The notes under the pieces are model-generated. The model did no database searches, had not been told where the DNA came from, and saw only the letters and a list, made by a program, of their open reading frames with translations. Shown here piece after piece: positions 7,748 to 15,279 of a stretch of 21,482 nt of DNA. Both the position numbers and the translations under genes were made by a program. Location: contig CAJGDJ010000033.1 in the NCBI GenBank assembly GCA_904502025.1, positions 1-21,482 of the forward strand. Direction: 5' to 3'. This DNA comes from an uncultured Muribaculaceae bacterium. GTDB taxonomy: Bacteria; Bacteroidota; Bacteroidia; Bacteroidales; Muribaculaceae. The stretch's first letter is position 1. Every line of letters begins with the position of its first letter.

Positions 7748-9448
7748 TTAGCTCATCAACAATACTATTGCCACACCCCAAAGAATCAACAACGTGTTAC
7801 CAACGGCGTATGTTACCGTATATCCCATTGCCGGGATTGAGCTTTGGAGTGAATCTTGGATTGCTCCGAGAGCTGCTGTTGTAGTGCGACCACCGGCACA
7901 ACAGCCAAGGTTGATTGCGGGGTGGAATTTGAATATCTTTGCCCCCATCCATAATCCGATAAACAATGGTATTGAAGTTGCAAGCACACCTGCAATAAAG
8001 AGCATAAAACCGACTTTTTCAATACCTTGAATAAATGTAGGACCTGCTGTAATACCTACTACTGCAATAAACATATTCAAGCCAAGGTTATTAAGAATCC
8101 ACAATGCAGGTTGAGGAATACCCCCGAATGTTGGGCGTTTTGAACGAAGCCACCCAAATACCAATCCAGCGATTAATGCACCACCACTTGTGCTCAAACT
8201 AATAGGGATTCCTCCTATGTGCAATGTCAATGCTCCAATAATACCACCAATTACAATGCCAAGTCCCACGAAAACAAGGTCGGTTTTATTTGTTGGACGG
8301 TCAACATAACCCATTTGTGGAGCTGCAGCGTTAACTTCACGAGCAAGTCCATTGATCGTAATGATATCACCTGCATTTAATTCGGTTTGAGCAAGTACCG
8401 GGATTTCCACTCCTCCTCGACTAATGCTTTTGATGATAATGCCTGCCATAAATGATTTTGCACGAAGTTGGTCAACAGTAATGCCGTCAACGGTTTTCTT
8501 TGTAATCATCACTCTCACTTGTTCGATAGGGAACGACAACAATTCATTGTCGGCAACCTCTGTACCAATCCAACTTTCATCTTCAATCACATACTCACGG
8601 CGTCCACTCAATACAATTTCGTCGCCTTTTTTCACTATTGTAGTAAAATCTGGTTCTACGATTTTACCATCAATACGTAAACGCTCTACAAATATCCGTC
8701 GATTCATCTTCTTAATATAATCTTCAATCTCTGCCACAGTGCGAGAGGTATCAAAATAGGCAGATTCAGCCTTATAGGCTCTAAAAACTACTTGACGATT
8801 AGAATCGATATAAGTAGGATCGTTTGCAATGCTACTTTGATTGAGTTGCAATGCAAGTTCTGCAGTTTGTTTTTTCACTTTTTCTAATCCCCCAAGCAAT
8901 CGAGGTCCGATATTTCCAAGAATATATGCCGAACCGATTGTACCGAAGATGTAAGTTACAGCATAGCACACCGGAATCATGTCGGTCCACATCTTTTTAT
9001 CGGCAGCCGACGCATCAAGTGTAGCAATAGTATCGCCCCCCACTCCTATTACTGCTGAAATTGTTTGGGCTCCACTTAATAAACCGGCAGCTTCTCCGGG
9101 TGAGTATCCAAATATCTTTGCAATGCCAAATGTTACTAACAAACACACTACACACAAAATACACGCAAAGGCTACTTGCTTTAATCCCGAACCCCGTAAC
9201 GAACGGAAAAATTGAGGACCTACGCTATAACCAATAGCAAACAAAAACAAAAGGAAGAACACTGATTTCAACGGTCCTGAAATAGGGATATCCATCTGCC
9301 CTACCACTACACCCACAAGCAACACCGAGGTAACAGTGCCAAGTGTGAATGATTTGTACTTCAATTTCCCAATCCAGAAACCGACTCCAATAGTCAAAAA
9401 TATCGCCAATGAGGGATATTCTCGAAACAAATTTACTACTGCATCCAT
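7748..9448 (-). CDS. aspT: Aspartate:alanine antiporter AspT
   Basis: This inner-membrane exchanger of the AAE family imports aspartate and exports alanine. Because the exchange is electrogenic and AspD consumes a proton, the pair generates proton motive force. The protein has the family architecture: a first membrane domain (about 5-180) with the GYSVGPQFF motif near 73-81, two soluble RCK/TrkA-C-like domains (about 205-380), and a second membrane domain (about 390-566) containing GITAGPTF and ending in a hydrophobic helix. At 566 residues the length is normal. I chose the ATG at 9448; the frame continues nine bases upstream only to a GTG at 9457. The gene is first in an operon with aspD, and a possible TAGATTTG promoter element lies at 9551-9558. 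Specificity for Asp/Ala is inferred from the partner gene. Confidence 0.9.
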   Translation of the reverse strand: MDAVVNLFREYPSLAIFLTIGVGFWIGKLKYKSFTLGTVTSVLLVGVVVGQMDIPISGPLKSVFFLLFLFAIGYSVGPQFFRSLRGSGLKQVAFACILCVVCLLVTFGIAKIFGYSPGEAAGLLSGAQTISAVIGVGGDTIATLDASAADKKMWTDMIPVCYAVTYIFGTIGSAYILGNIGPRLLGGLEKVKKQTAELALQLNQSSIANDPTYIDSNRQVVFRAYKAESAYFDTSRTVAEIEDYIKKMNRRIFVERLRIDGKIVEPDFTTIVKKGDEIVLSGRREYVIEDESWIGTEVADNELLSFPIEQVRVMITKKTVDGITVDQLRAKSFMAGIIIKSISRGGVEIPVLAQTELNAGDIITINGLAREVNAAAPQMGYVDRPTNKTDLVFVGLGIVIGGIIGALTLHIGGIPISLSTSGGALIAGLVFGWLRSKRPTFGGIPQPALWILNNLGLNMFIAVVGITAGPTFIQGIEKVGFMLFIAGVLATSIPLFIGLWMGAKIFKFHPAINLGCCAGGRTTTAALGAIQDSLQSSIPAMGYTVTYAVGNTLLILWGVAIVLLMS

Positions 9449-9550
9449 AATATACACTTTTTAGACTAAAATTATTATACTGATGCAAAAACACACATAC
9501 ACGCAAAATGGTTTCGAAAATCACATATTTTAACCCAATTCTACTGAAAA

Positions 9551-9579
9551 CAAATCTAAAAATTTGAACATAAATCAAA
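9551..9579 (-). promoter_or_regulatory. Possible aspT promoter
   Basis: On the minus strand, TAGATTTG (9551-9558) matches the -7 pattern. TTTG (9576-9579) lies 17 bases upstream, slightly short of the normal spacing. It overlaps the divergent DASS promoter, so the two operons could share control. The predicted leader is about 95 bases. Confidence 0.4.
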
Positions 9580-9596
9580 AAAAAGCCGTAACTTTG
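9563..9596 (+). promoter_or_regulatory. DASS transporter promoter
   Basis: TTTG (9563-9566), a 22-base spacer and TAACTTTG (9589-9596) form a good promoter. Transcription should begin near 9602, leaving an untranslated leader of about 95 bases. Confidence 0.7.
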
Positions 9597-9608
9597 CACT
9601 CGTTTTTG

Positions 9609-9642
9609 ACACCCCCTCTGTTGCGACAACGTTAAAGGGTGT
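9609..9642 (+). promoter_or_regulatory. Structured 5' leader of the DASS gene
   Basis: ACACCC (9609-9614) pairs with GGGTGT (9637-9642), and inside it GTTG (9620-9623) pairs with CAAC (9627-9630) around a three-base loop. The structure begins within ten bases of the predicted transcript start. It matches no riboswitch class I know. A role in mRNA stability or control is inference. Confidence 0.35.
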
Positions 9643-9696
9643 AAATCAGAGATTTATCGCAATTTCAGAACAAAAACTATAAAAAAATAATACATT

Positions 9697-11217
9697 ATGT
9701 TTAAAAGCTTTCCTGGCGCACATTTGATGGAAGCGTTACAACGCAAAAAACTCCATCGTTTAATGTCAACAGAGTTCTTGGCATCGCGCCTTACAAAAAT
9801 CCTTATTGCGTCAATCACAATGATTGTTCTTTGGGCTATCCCAACAACTTCTTTCGGCATTGACGGTCTCACTTTGGTAGAACAACGCGTAATCGCAATT
9901 TTTGCATTTGCAACTTTGATGTGGGTTTTCAATGCAATTCCGGCATGGACAACCTCTACATTCGTAGTTGTACTACTTTTGTTTGCCACCTCCGATAGCA
10001 GTCTATGGTTCTTCCGCGACGGCATTCCTACTGAAGAATTAGGCAAACTCACAAGTTATAAATCATTGATGGCTTGTTTTGCCGACCCTATCATCATGCT
10101 CTTTATTGGAGGTTTTATCATTGCAATTGCGGCTACTAAAACAGGCTTAGATGTGAAACTTGCAAAAGTGATGCTCAAACCTTTCGGCACTCAATCAAAA
10201 TATGTATTATTAGGTTTTATCACCGTAACTGCCGTATTCTCAATGTTCTTGAGCAACACTGCTACTGCTGCAATGATGCTTACTTTCTTGGCACCAGTGC
10301 TTAAAGCACTTCCTGCTGATGGTAAAGGTAAAATCGGTTTGGCTCTCGCAATTCCGGTTGCTGCAAACATTGGTGGTATGGGTACACCTATCGGTACACC
10401 TCCTAATGCTATCGCATTGAAATATCTTAACGACCCTGAAGGTATGAACATGAACATTGGTTTCGGTGAATGGATGGCATTTATGATTCCTTTCACATTA
10501 CTTCTCGTGTTTATTTCATGGGTTGTATTATTGAAACTTTTCCCATTCAAACAAAAAACGATTAACCTCAACATCGAAGGTGAAGCTAAAAAAGACTGGC
10601 GTTCTATTACAGTATATGTAGTATTTGCATTGACAGTGCTCCTTTGGGTTCTCGACAAATATACCGGTGTAAACTCAAACGTTGTTGCAATGTTACCTGT
10701 AGGTGTATTCTGTATCATCGGGGTAATCACACGTCGCGACCTTGAAGAAATCAGCTGGGGTGTGCTTTGGATGGTAGCCGGTGGTTTTGCTCTTGGTGTG
10801 GCATTAAACCAAACAGGATTGGCAACACACATCATTTCGGCTATTCCATTTGACACATGGTCACCAATTCTCGTAATTGTAGGTTCTGGTCTCATTTGCT
10901 ATGCTATGGCTAACTTTATCTCACACACTGCAACTGCCAACCTTTTGGTTCCTATCTTGGCGGTAGCAGGAGGTAGCATGTCGGCTCAATTGGCTCCACT
11001 TGGTGGCGTGTCTACATTATTGATTGGTGTTGCAATTGCATCTTCTTTGGGTATGGTTCTTCCTATCAGTACTCCTCCAAATGCGATGGCTCAATCAACC
11101 GGTTTGATTCAAGAAAAAGACATGGCAAAAGTGGGTCTTATCATGGGTATTATTGGCCTTGTGATTGGCTATGTAATGCTTATTATTCTCGGTTCTAACG
11201 GACTTATCGGAGGATAA
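9697..11217 (+). CDS. DASS/SLC13-family sodium:anion symporter
   Basis: This inner-membrane transporter imports dicarboxylates or related anions with sodium. At 506 residues and about eleven hydrophobic segments it fits the divalent-anion:sodium symporter family. The two inverted repeats each carry the signature pair: SNT (186-188) with GTPIGTPPN (229-237) in the first half, and SHT (409-411) with STPPN (458-462) in the second. These loops form the sodium and carboxylate sites in VcINDY. The second repeat has SHT where SNT is typical. It is divergent from aspT-aspD and followed by a porin, so succinate, fumarate, malate or aspartate are the likely substrates. Exact substrate cannot be read from sequence. 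The start ATG at 9697 is early in the frame; residues 1-30 are a cytoplasmic extension. Confidence 0.9.
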   Translation: MFKSFPGAHLMEALQRKKLHRLMSTEFLASRLTKILIASITMIVLWAIPTTSFGIDGLTLVEQRVIAIFAFATLMWVFNAIPAWTTSTFVVVLLLFATSDSSLWFFRDGIPTEELGKLTSYKSLMACFADPIIMLFIGGFIIAIAATKTGLDVKLAKVMLKPFGTQSKYVLLGFITVTAVFSMFLSNTATAAMMLTFLAPVLKALPADGKGKIGLALAIPVAANIGGMGTPIGTPPNAIALKYLNDPEGMNMNIGFGEWMAFMIPFTLLLVFISWVVLLKLFPFKQKTINLNIEGEAKKDWRSITVYVVFALTVLLWVLDKYTGVNSNVVAMLPVGVFCIIGVITRRDLEEISWGVLWMVAGGFALGVALNQTGLATHIISAIPFDTWSPILVIVGSGLICYAMANFISHTATANLLVPILAVAGGSMSAQLAPLGGVSTLLIGVAIASSLGMVLPISTPPNAMAQSTGLIQEKDMAKVGLIMGIIGLVIGYVMLIILGSNGLIGG

Positions 11218-11240
11218 TTAAACTCATCATTATACAAAAA

Positions 11241-11275
11241 GGGGCTGTTTCATCATTATGCGACAGCTTCTTTTG
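11241..11275 (+). terminator. Terminator or attenuator between DASS and porin genes
   Basis: GGGGCTGT (11241-11248) pairs with ACAGCTTC (11263-11270) using two G-U pairs, followed by TTTTGATTTTT. The form is typical of intrinsic terminators. It ends only about 25 bases before the porin ATG, too close for a separate full promoter, so partial read-through is likely to feed the porin gene. Confidence 0.75.
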
Positions 11276-11299
11276 ATTTTTACAAACATCTATCATATT

Positions 11300-12526
11300 A
11301 TGAGAAAGATTCTTTTATTTCTTCCTTTTTCTTTTTTTGCCACAACAGCAATAGCACAAGAAGTTAAGACCGACAAAGACTTTGAATTAAAAATATATGG
11401 TCAAGTGCGTGCCGATTTGTTCTATAACACTCGCAACAACAATGAAAGCGTTGACGGCTTGTTCTACAGCTATCCTATGGATACTAAATTAGACGCTAAC
11501 GGCAACGATCTCAACGACCAAGACAATAGCAATATGTATTTGCTATATACTCGCCTTGGGTTGGATTTGAAAGGACCTAAGTTGGGCAATGCAAAAACAT
11601 CGGCTAAGATTGAATTTGATTTCCGTGGATCGGGCACTACACTTTCACTTATTCGCCTACGCCACGCATATTTCAACTTCAATTGGGGCAAATCATCAGT
11701 TCTTGCAGGACAAACATGGCACCCATTCTTTGGCGAAGTTTCTCCACAAGTACTCAACCTCAACACCGGAGCCCCATTCCAACCATTTAGCCGTGCACCT
11801 CAAGTGCGTTATCGTTTCAATCACAGAAGCCTACAACTCACAGCATCGGCTGTGTGGCAATCGCAATTCCTATCTAATGGACCTGATGGGAAATCAAACA
11901 AATACATCAAAAACAGTTGTGTTCCCGAGTTCCACTTTGGAGCCGACTACAAAAACAATAATTTAATTGTAGGTGGTGGTGCCGAGGTAATTTCTCTCGT
12001 ACCACGTACACAATCAACCGTTGGCGATAAAGTTTACAAAGTAAATGAACGCATCACCTCGGTATCAGGCGAAGTTCACGTTAAATACACCACTCCCATG
12101 TGGTATTTTGCAGCAAAGAGCACACTATCATCTAACCTCACTCAAACCTCGATGCTTGGAGGTTATGGTGTGTGTAACGTTGACACCATTACTGGCAAAC
12201 AATACTATACCCCTATTCGCACAAGTACTTCATGGATAAACGTTGTGTGGGGCAAAAAATGGAAAGTAGGCATATTTGGTGGGTATATGAAGAATTTAGG
12301 CACTGCATACGCAGTAAGTAATGTTTATGGAACTGGCACTGACGTTGATCAACTTGTTAGTGGAACTGCCGAAGTAACCTACAATCTCCCCCATTGGCGA
12401 TTTGGTATTGAATACAACTACACTGCAGCTTGGTATGGCGATCTCAACCACAAGAACGGTAAAATCATCAATACCCATTCCGTAGGCAACAACCGCTTTG
12501 TAGCCAGTGCAACATATTCATTCTAA
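11300..12526 (+). CDS. Outer-membrane porin
   Basis: This is a 408-residue outer-membrane beta-barrel protein. A cleavable signal peptide ends at AIA-Q (Ala19/Gln20). The mature protein begins with a typical first strand (FELKIYGQVRADLFYNTR), continues with alternating polar/aromatic segments, and ends in ATYSF, the C-terminal aromatic signature used for outer-membrane insertion. The frame can be opened at 11258, but that start lies inside the upstream terminator hairpin and would bury the signal peptide, so the ATG at 11300 is chosen. The pattern resembles DcaP-like and general porins. Its place after a dicarboxylate transporter suggests a channel for dicarboxylates or aspartate; this is inferred from position. 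A strong terminator follows at 12595. Confidence 0.8.
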   Translation: MRKILLFLPFSFFATTAIAQEVKTDKDFELKIYGQVRADLFYNTRNNNESVDGLFYSYPMDTKLDANGNDLNDQDNSNMYLLYTRLGLDLKGPKLGNAKTSAKIEFDFRGSGTTLSLIRLRHAYFNFNWGKSSVLAGQTWHPFFGEVSPQVLNLNTGAPFQPFSRAPQVRYRFNHRSLQLTASAVWQSQFLSNGPDGKSNKYIKNSCVPEFHFGADYKNNNLIVGGGAEVISLVPRTQSTVGDKVYKVNERITSVSGEVHVKYTTPMWYFAAKSTLSSNLTQTSMLGGYGVCNVDTITGKQYYTPIRTSTSWINVVWGKKWKVGIFGGYMKNLGTAYAVSNVYGTGTDVDQLVSGTAEVTYNLPHWRFGIEYNYTAAWYGDLNHKNGKIINTHSVGNNRFVASATYSF

Positions 12527-12594
12527 ACATTTCTATATCGCACAATAATATATCCTCGATTCAATATCTCCTACATACTTCTATTATGAACAAC

Positions 12595-12638
12595 AATCGG
12601 GCAGTCCAAATGTGGATTGCCCGATTGATTTTATTTTA
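12595..12638 (+). terminator. Porin terminator, copy 1 of a repeated hairpin
   Basis: A 14-pair stem with one G-U pair (12595-12608 with 12613-12626) and a four-base loop is followed by GATTTTATTTT. The 32-base hairpin is the exact reverse complement of the one at 13559-13590. Confidence 0.9.
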
Positions 12639-12650
12639 GTGTTTTCAAAA

Positions 12651-13170
12651 TCAGTCTATAATATTTATTAAATCATAATACATTGAACGTGTTCGTTCTC
12701 CTTTATCTTTTTCAGAAACAAAATTGAAACCACATTTTATATAAAATTCAGTTGCTTCTGCATAAGCATCAACAGTAAGAAATCGGCAACCGGTACGATT
12801 GCTAAATGCGAACATATATTTGATGAATCTAATTATTTCTGTACCAATACCTGAACCCGCATAACTTTCGGCAACAGCCAATCGACCAATTTTTACAGCA
12901 GGATAGTCTTTTCGCAATCTTTCTATTTAGTCTATTCCAAAAAGAACGCTGTTCGGGATCAAATGTAATTTTGTCATTTAATAGGCTATAATATGCTACC
13001 GTAATATTCTTCTCCTTATCTTCAAACAGATATGTAACAGCCATTTTAGATGCCAAGTAGTTCTTTGCATCTTCAATTAAAAAACCGTTTAAGTCAGAAT
13101 CTTTACACTTAAACGGCTTTATGTTAGTATCTGCTGTTAATTGCAGGTGGGTTAAGTTTTCAAAAACCAT
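12651..13170 (-). pseudogene. GNAT acetyltransferase (TacT-like), split by a frameshift
   Basis: This is a GNAT-fold N-acetyltransferase of about 170 residues, of the type found as the toxin in TacT/AtaT-like toxin-antitoxin pairs, which acetylate aminoacyl-tRNA. The N-terminal piece starts at the ATG at 13170 and reads in frame to about 12915 (FKCKDSDLNGFLIEDAKNYL, then FWNRLNRKI). The C-terminal piece continues in another frame from about 12917 to 12651, with the acetyl-CoA loop SYAGSGIG, then GCRFLTVDAYAEA and FYIKCGFNF. Deleting one base near 12909-12922, for example in the TTTT at 12909-12912, joins both parts into one family-like protein. The remainder is well preserved, so inactivation is recent or this is a sequence error. 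A small partner gene lies five bases upstream. Confidence 0.8.
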
Positions 13171-13175
13171 GAAGA

Positions 13176-13334
13176 TTACAACATAAATGTACTTATGGCT
13201 TTCACTGCCTCAAAGGCTTTCTTTGCTGCAGCCTTTTCCTCCTTAGTCTCAAGAGTTGGGTTTGCTAATCGCTCAGCAAATTTTTCGGCATCTTTACCGG
13301 TTACAACCGGAGTGTCTTTAATAGGTCTTGCCAT
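13176..13334 (-). CDS. Small antitoxin-like partner of the GNAT gene, 52 aa
   Basis: This is a 52-residue basic/acidic protein beginning MARPIKDTPVVTGKDAEKF, followed by a Lys/Glu/Ala-rich helix. The ARPIK-TPV-GKDAE start recurs in small proteins encoded just before GNAT genes in this phylum (from memory), and its size and position match an antitoxin. The ATG at 13334 is chosen over alternative codons upstream because it gives this conserved start. The stop is five bases before the GNAT ATG, so the two are co-transcribed. TATCTTTG (minus strand, 13366-13373) is a good -7 element, and CAATT/AATTG arms (13341-13354) between promoter and start could be an operator. The antitoxin role is inferred. 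Confidence 0.65.
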   Translation of the reverse strand: MARPIKDTPVVTGKDAEKFAERLANPTLETKEEKAAAKKAFEAVKAISTFML

Positions 13335-13365
13335 AATTATCAATTGTTTAATTGTTATTTCGATA

Positions 13366-13373
13366 CAAAGATA
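13366..13373 (-). promoter_or_regulatory. -7 element ahead of the GNAT module
   Basis: TATCTTTG on the minus strand fits TAnnTTTG. The -33 position holds only a weak CTTTA about 17 bases upstream. The inverted repeat at 13341-13354 lies just downstream. Confidence 0.5.
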
Positions 13374-13379
13374 AAACAA

Positions 13380-13558
13380 ATTATTGATATAAAGTATTCA
13401 TTTGCTATTAAAATTTATTCATAAAAAATAGCCTTGTGATCTTCCCACAAATCTACTACAATTCCATGCCATTGATACGAAAAATGCAGAAATCACGCAC
13501 TTGGCATATTCGACTACTTGTAAAGAATATCATTCTACGAGTCCCTTTTAGAAAATAA
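13380..13558. other. Non-genic stretch, possible gene remnant
   Basis: There is no complete gene here. On the minus strand a frame ending at TAA 13417-13415 reads YQWHGIVVDLWEDHKAIFYE, which looks protein-like, but a stop codon 12 bases further upstream of FLHFS cuts it off. It could be the decayed end of a lost gene or chance. Confidence 0.25.
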
Positions 13559-13590
13559 AATCGGGCAATCCACATTTGGACTGCCCGATT
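13547..13590 (-). terminator. Terminator, copy 2 of the repeated hairpin
   Basis: On the minus strand the hairpin 13590-13559 is followed by TTTATTTTCTAAAAGG. It ends the transcript of the truncated gene at 13636. The 32-base hairpin is identical to that at 12595-12626 but inverted. Confidence 0.85.
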
Positions 13591-13635
13591 ATTATTTTTG
13601 TGAGAGAATAATCTTATTAAATTTTCAATATTCAA

Positions 13636-13962
13636 TTACTTAACGTATTCTTTAGTTGCCTTGCTACCTTGAACTTTGATAAACACTCCATTTGATGGTT
13701 TTGCAACTTTCGCGCCTTGGAGATTGTAGTATTCAACAGGTACATTAACGTTTTCAACTGCAACTGACTCTACGCCCGAAGTTTCCATGAAAAGGAATTT
13801 TGTAACCGGAAGGATTTTATCTGCGTCCCAACCAAATTCATCATTTGGCGAAATAGTTTCGTCTTCATCCCATGGAGAGTCAAAGCAAGTGCGGTTCTTA
13901 CTATCATAGAAAGTACCTTTGAATGACACATCACCGGTTGCAGAATATCTATTCATCGACAA
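13636..13962 (-). pseudogene. Truncated secreted protein, C-terminal tail only
   Basis: About 108 codons remain. The last 40 residues (VEYYNLQGAKVAKPSNGVFI, then KVQGSKATKEYVK) match the C-terminal sorting-like domain seen on many surface and secreted proteins of Bacteroidales. Before it are beta-rich, Asp-rich residues (GDVSFKGTFYDSKNRTCF). There is no signal peptide; the first possible start is TTG (13962) or ATG (13956). The frame stays open about 20 codons further upstream and reads KLRLSMNRYSATGD across the supposed start, so the protein was probably once longer. I read it as the 3' remnant of a larger exported protein, cut where the SLC1 promoter begins. Its own terminator (13559) is intact. 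Confidence 0.6.
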
Positions 13963-13969
13963 TCTTAAT

Positions 13970-14000
13970 TTTGAGATTAAGTAATTTTTTATTAGTTTTG
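13970..14000 (+). promoter_or_regulatory. Promoter of the SLC1 symporter
   Basis: TTTG (13970-13973), a 19-base spacer and TAGTTTTG (13993-14000) fit the consensus fully. A CTTAAT/ATTAAG inverted repeat (13964-13981) straddles the -33 element and may be an operator. The leader is about 23 bases. Confidence 0.75.
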
Positions 14001-14028
14001 CTTAAGTGAACCATTAAATCAACAACAA

Positions 14029-15183
14029 ATGAAATTCCCCCAAATAAATCTACTTTCACAAATACTAATTGCGATAATACTCGGCATTGGTGCCGGTTTT
14101 TTATTTCACGATTCAATTGCTCGTATTTTCATAACATTCAATGCCGTTTTTAGCGAATTTTTAGGATTCATTATCCCTCTTATCATAATAGGATTTGTAA
14201 CTCCCGACATTGCCGACATTGGTTCTCGTGCAGGGAAAATGCTACTTGCTACAGTCATTATCGCTTACACCATGACTCTCTTTGCCGGATTCAGTTCATA
14301 TTTTATCAGCGACACATTTTTCCCTTCCTTAATCACTGCTCAAACCGCGACTTTTATATCCGAAGACACACACCTCTCCCCCTATTTTACCATTTCTATC
14401 CCATCATTAATGAATGTAATGACAGCACTTGTTTTAGCTTTTACCTTAGGGCTTGGCTGTGCCAAATTATCTTCAAATTACCTCAATAATGTAATCAACG
14501 ATTTTCGTACCATAATAAATTTAGTAATTTCCAAAGTGATTATTCCACTTCTTCCTCTATATATCTTCGGAATATTTCTCAATATGACCATCTCAGGACA
14601 AGTGGGCGGAATATTACTCACTTTTATAAAAATAATTGCTGTAATATTTGCTCTTCACATAGGCATACTCATTTTTCAATATTGCATTGCTTCGCTATTT
14701 AGTGGCAAAAATCCGTTCAAATCTCTCGCTACAATGATGCCGGCATACTTCACAGCTCTTGGCACACAATCCTCTGCCGCAACAATTCCCGTTACTCTTA
14801 GACAAGCAATCAAAACCGGCGTAAATGAAGATGTGGCAAGCTTTGTTATCCCATTATGTGCCACAATTCACATGAGTGGCAGCACATTAAAAATTGTAGC
14901 TTGTGCATTAGCATTAATGCTCACAAACGGCATCGCTTACGATTTCCCAATGTTTGCAGGTTTTATATGTATGCTTGGCATCACTATCGTAGCTGCTCCG
15001 GGAGTCCCGGGTGGAGCAATTATGGCATCACTAGGTTTGTTAAGTTCAATTCTTGGATTTACCGAAGCCGACAATGCTTTAATGATAGCCCTATATATAT
15101 CAATGGATAGTTTCGGCACAGCCTGCAATGTAACCGGCGATGGAGCTATTGCTTTAATTATCGACAGATTATTTCGCAAATAA
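14029..15183 (+). CDS. SLC1/DAACS-family symporter with atypical binding residues
   Basis: This is a 384-residue inner-membrane cation:amino-acid or carboxylate symporter of the GltPh/SstT superfamily. It has the scaffold: six N-terminal helices, the HP1 serine-rich loop (TQSSAATIPV, 246-255), TM7 HMSGST (281-286), the HP2 loop APGVPGGAIM (323-332) and TM8 SMDSFGTACNVTGDGA (358-373). Compared with GltPh, TM7 has His281 and Ser283 in place of the NMDGT Asn and Asp that hold sodium. TM8 keeps Asp360 (amino-group contact), Asn367 and Asp371, but has Gly363 where Arg397 grips the acidic side chain. This argues against glutamate or aspartate as substrate and suggests a neutral or small substrate and changed ion use. 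It is monocistronic with its own promoter and terminator. Confidence 0.88.
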   Translation: MKFPQINLLSQILIAIILGIGAGFLFHDSIARIFITFNAVFSEFLGFIIPLIIIGFVTPDIADIGSRAGKMLLATVIIAYTMTLFAGFSSYFISDTFFPSLITAQTATFISEDTHLSPYFTISIPSLMNVMTALVLAFTLGLGCAKLSSNYLNNVINDFRTIINLVISKVIIPLLPLYIFGIFLNMTISGQVGGILLTFIKIIAVIFALHIGILIFQYCIASLFSGKNPFKSLATMMPAYFTALGTQSSAATIPVTLRQAIKTGVNEDVASFVIPLCATIHMSGSTLKIVACALALMLTNGIAYDFPMFAGFICMLGITIVAAPGVPGGAIMASLGLLSSILGFTEADNALMIALYISMDSFGTACNVTGDGAIALIIDRLFRK

Positions 15184-15224
15184 TAAGTAAAGCAAACAAC
15201 AATAAGATTATAAATAAGAACAAT

Positions 15225-15264
15225 TATGCCAATTAAAGGCTTATTGGGCTTATTGGCATATTTT
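15225..15264 (+). terminator. Terminator of the SLC1 gene
   Basis: TATGCCAAT (15225-15233) pairs exactly with ATTGGCATA (15252-15260) around an 18-base loop, followed by TTTTAC. It lies about 40 bases after the SLC1 stop. Confidence 0.6.
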
Positions 15265-15279
15265 ACACTCATCAACGGA

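Noticed and set aside
9225..9629. 134-codon minus-strand frame over the aspT start and promoter
   Set aside because: It overlaps aspT in another frame and covers the intergenic promoters; no recognisable protein features.
10191..10895. 234-codon open frame on the minus strand inside the DASS gene
   Set aside because: It is antisense to conserved transporter motifs; the Ile/Pro/Thr-rich composition arises from reading membrane-protein codons backwards.
11258..11299. Upstream start for the porin giving 14 extra residues
   Set aside because: The start lies in the loop and arm of the upstream terminator hairpin and would put a non-signal extension before a clean signal peptide.
13415..13490. 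Minus-strand tail YQWHGIVVDLWEDHKAIFYE
   Set aside because: Only about 24 codons before a stop, with no start or homology I can confirm; recorded as a possible remnant only.
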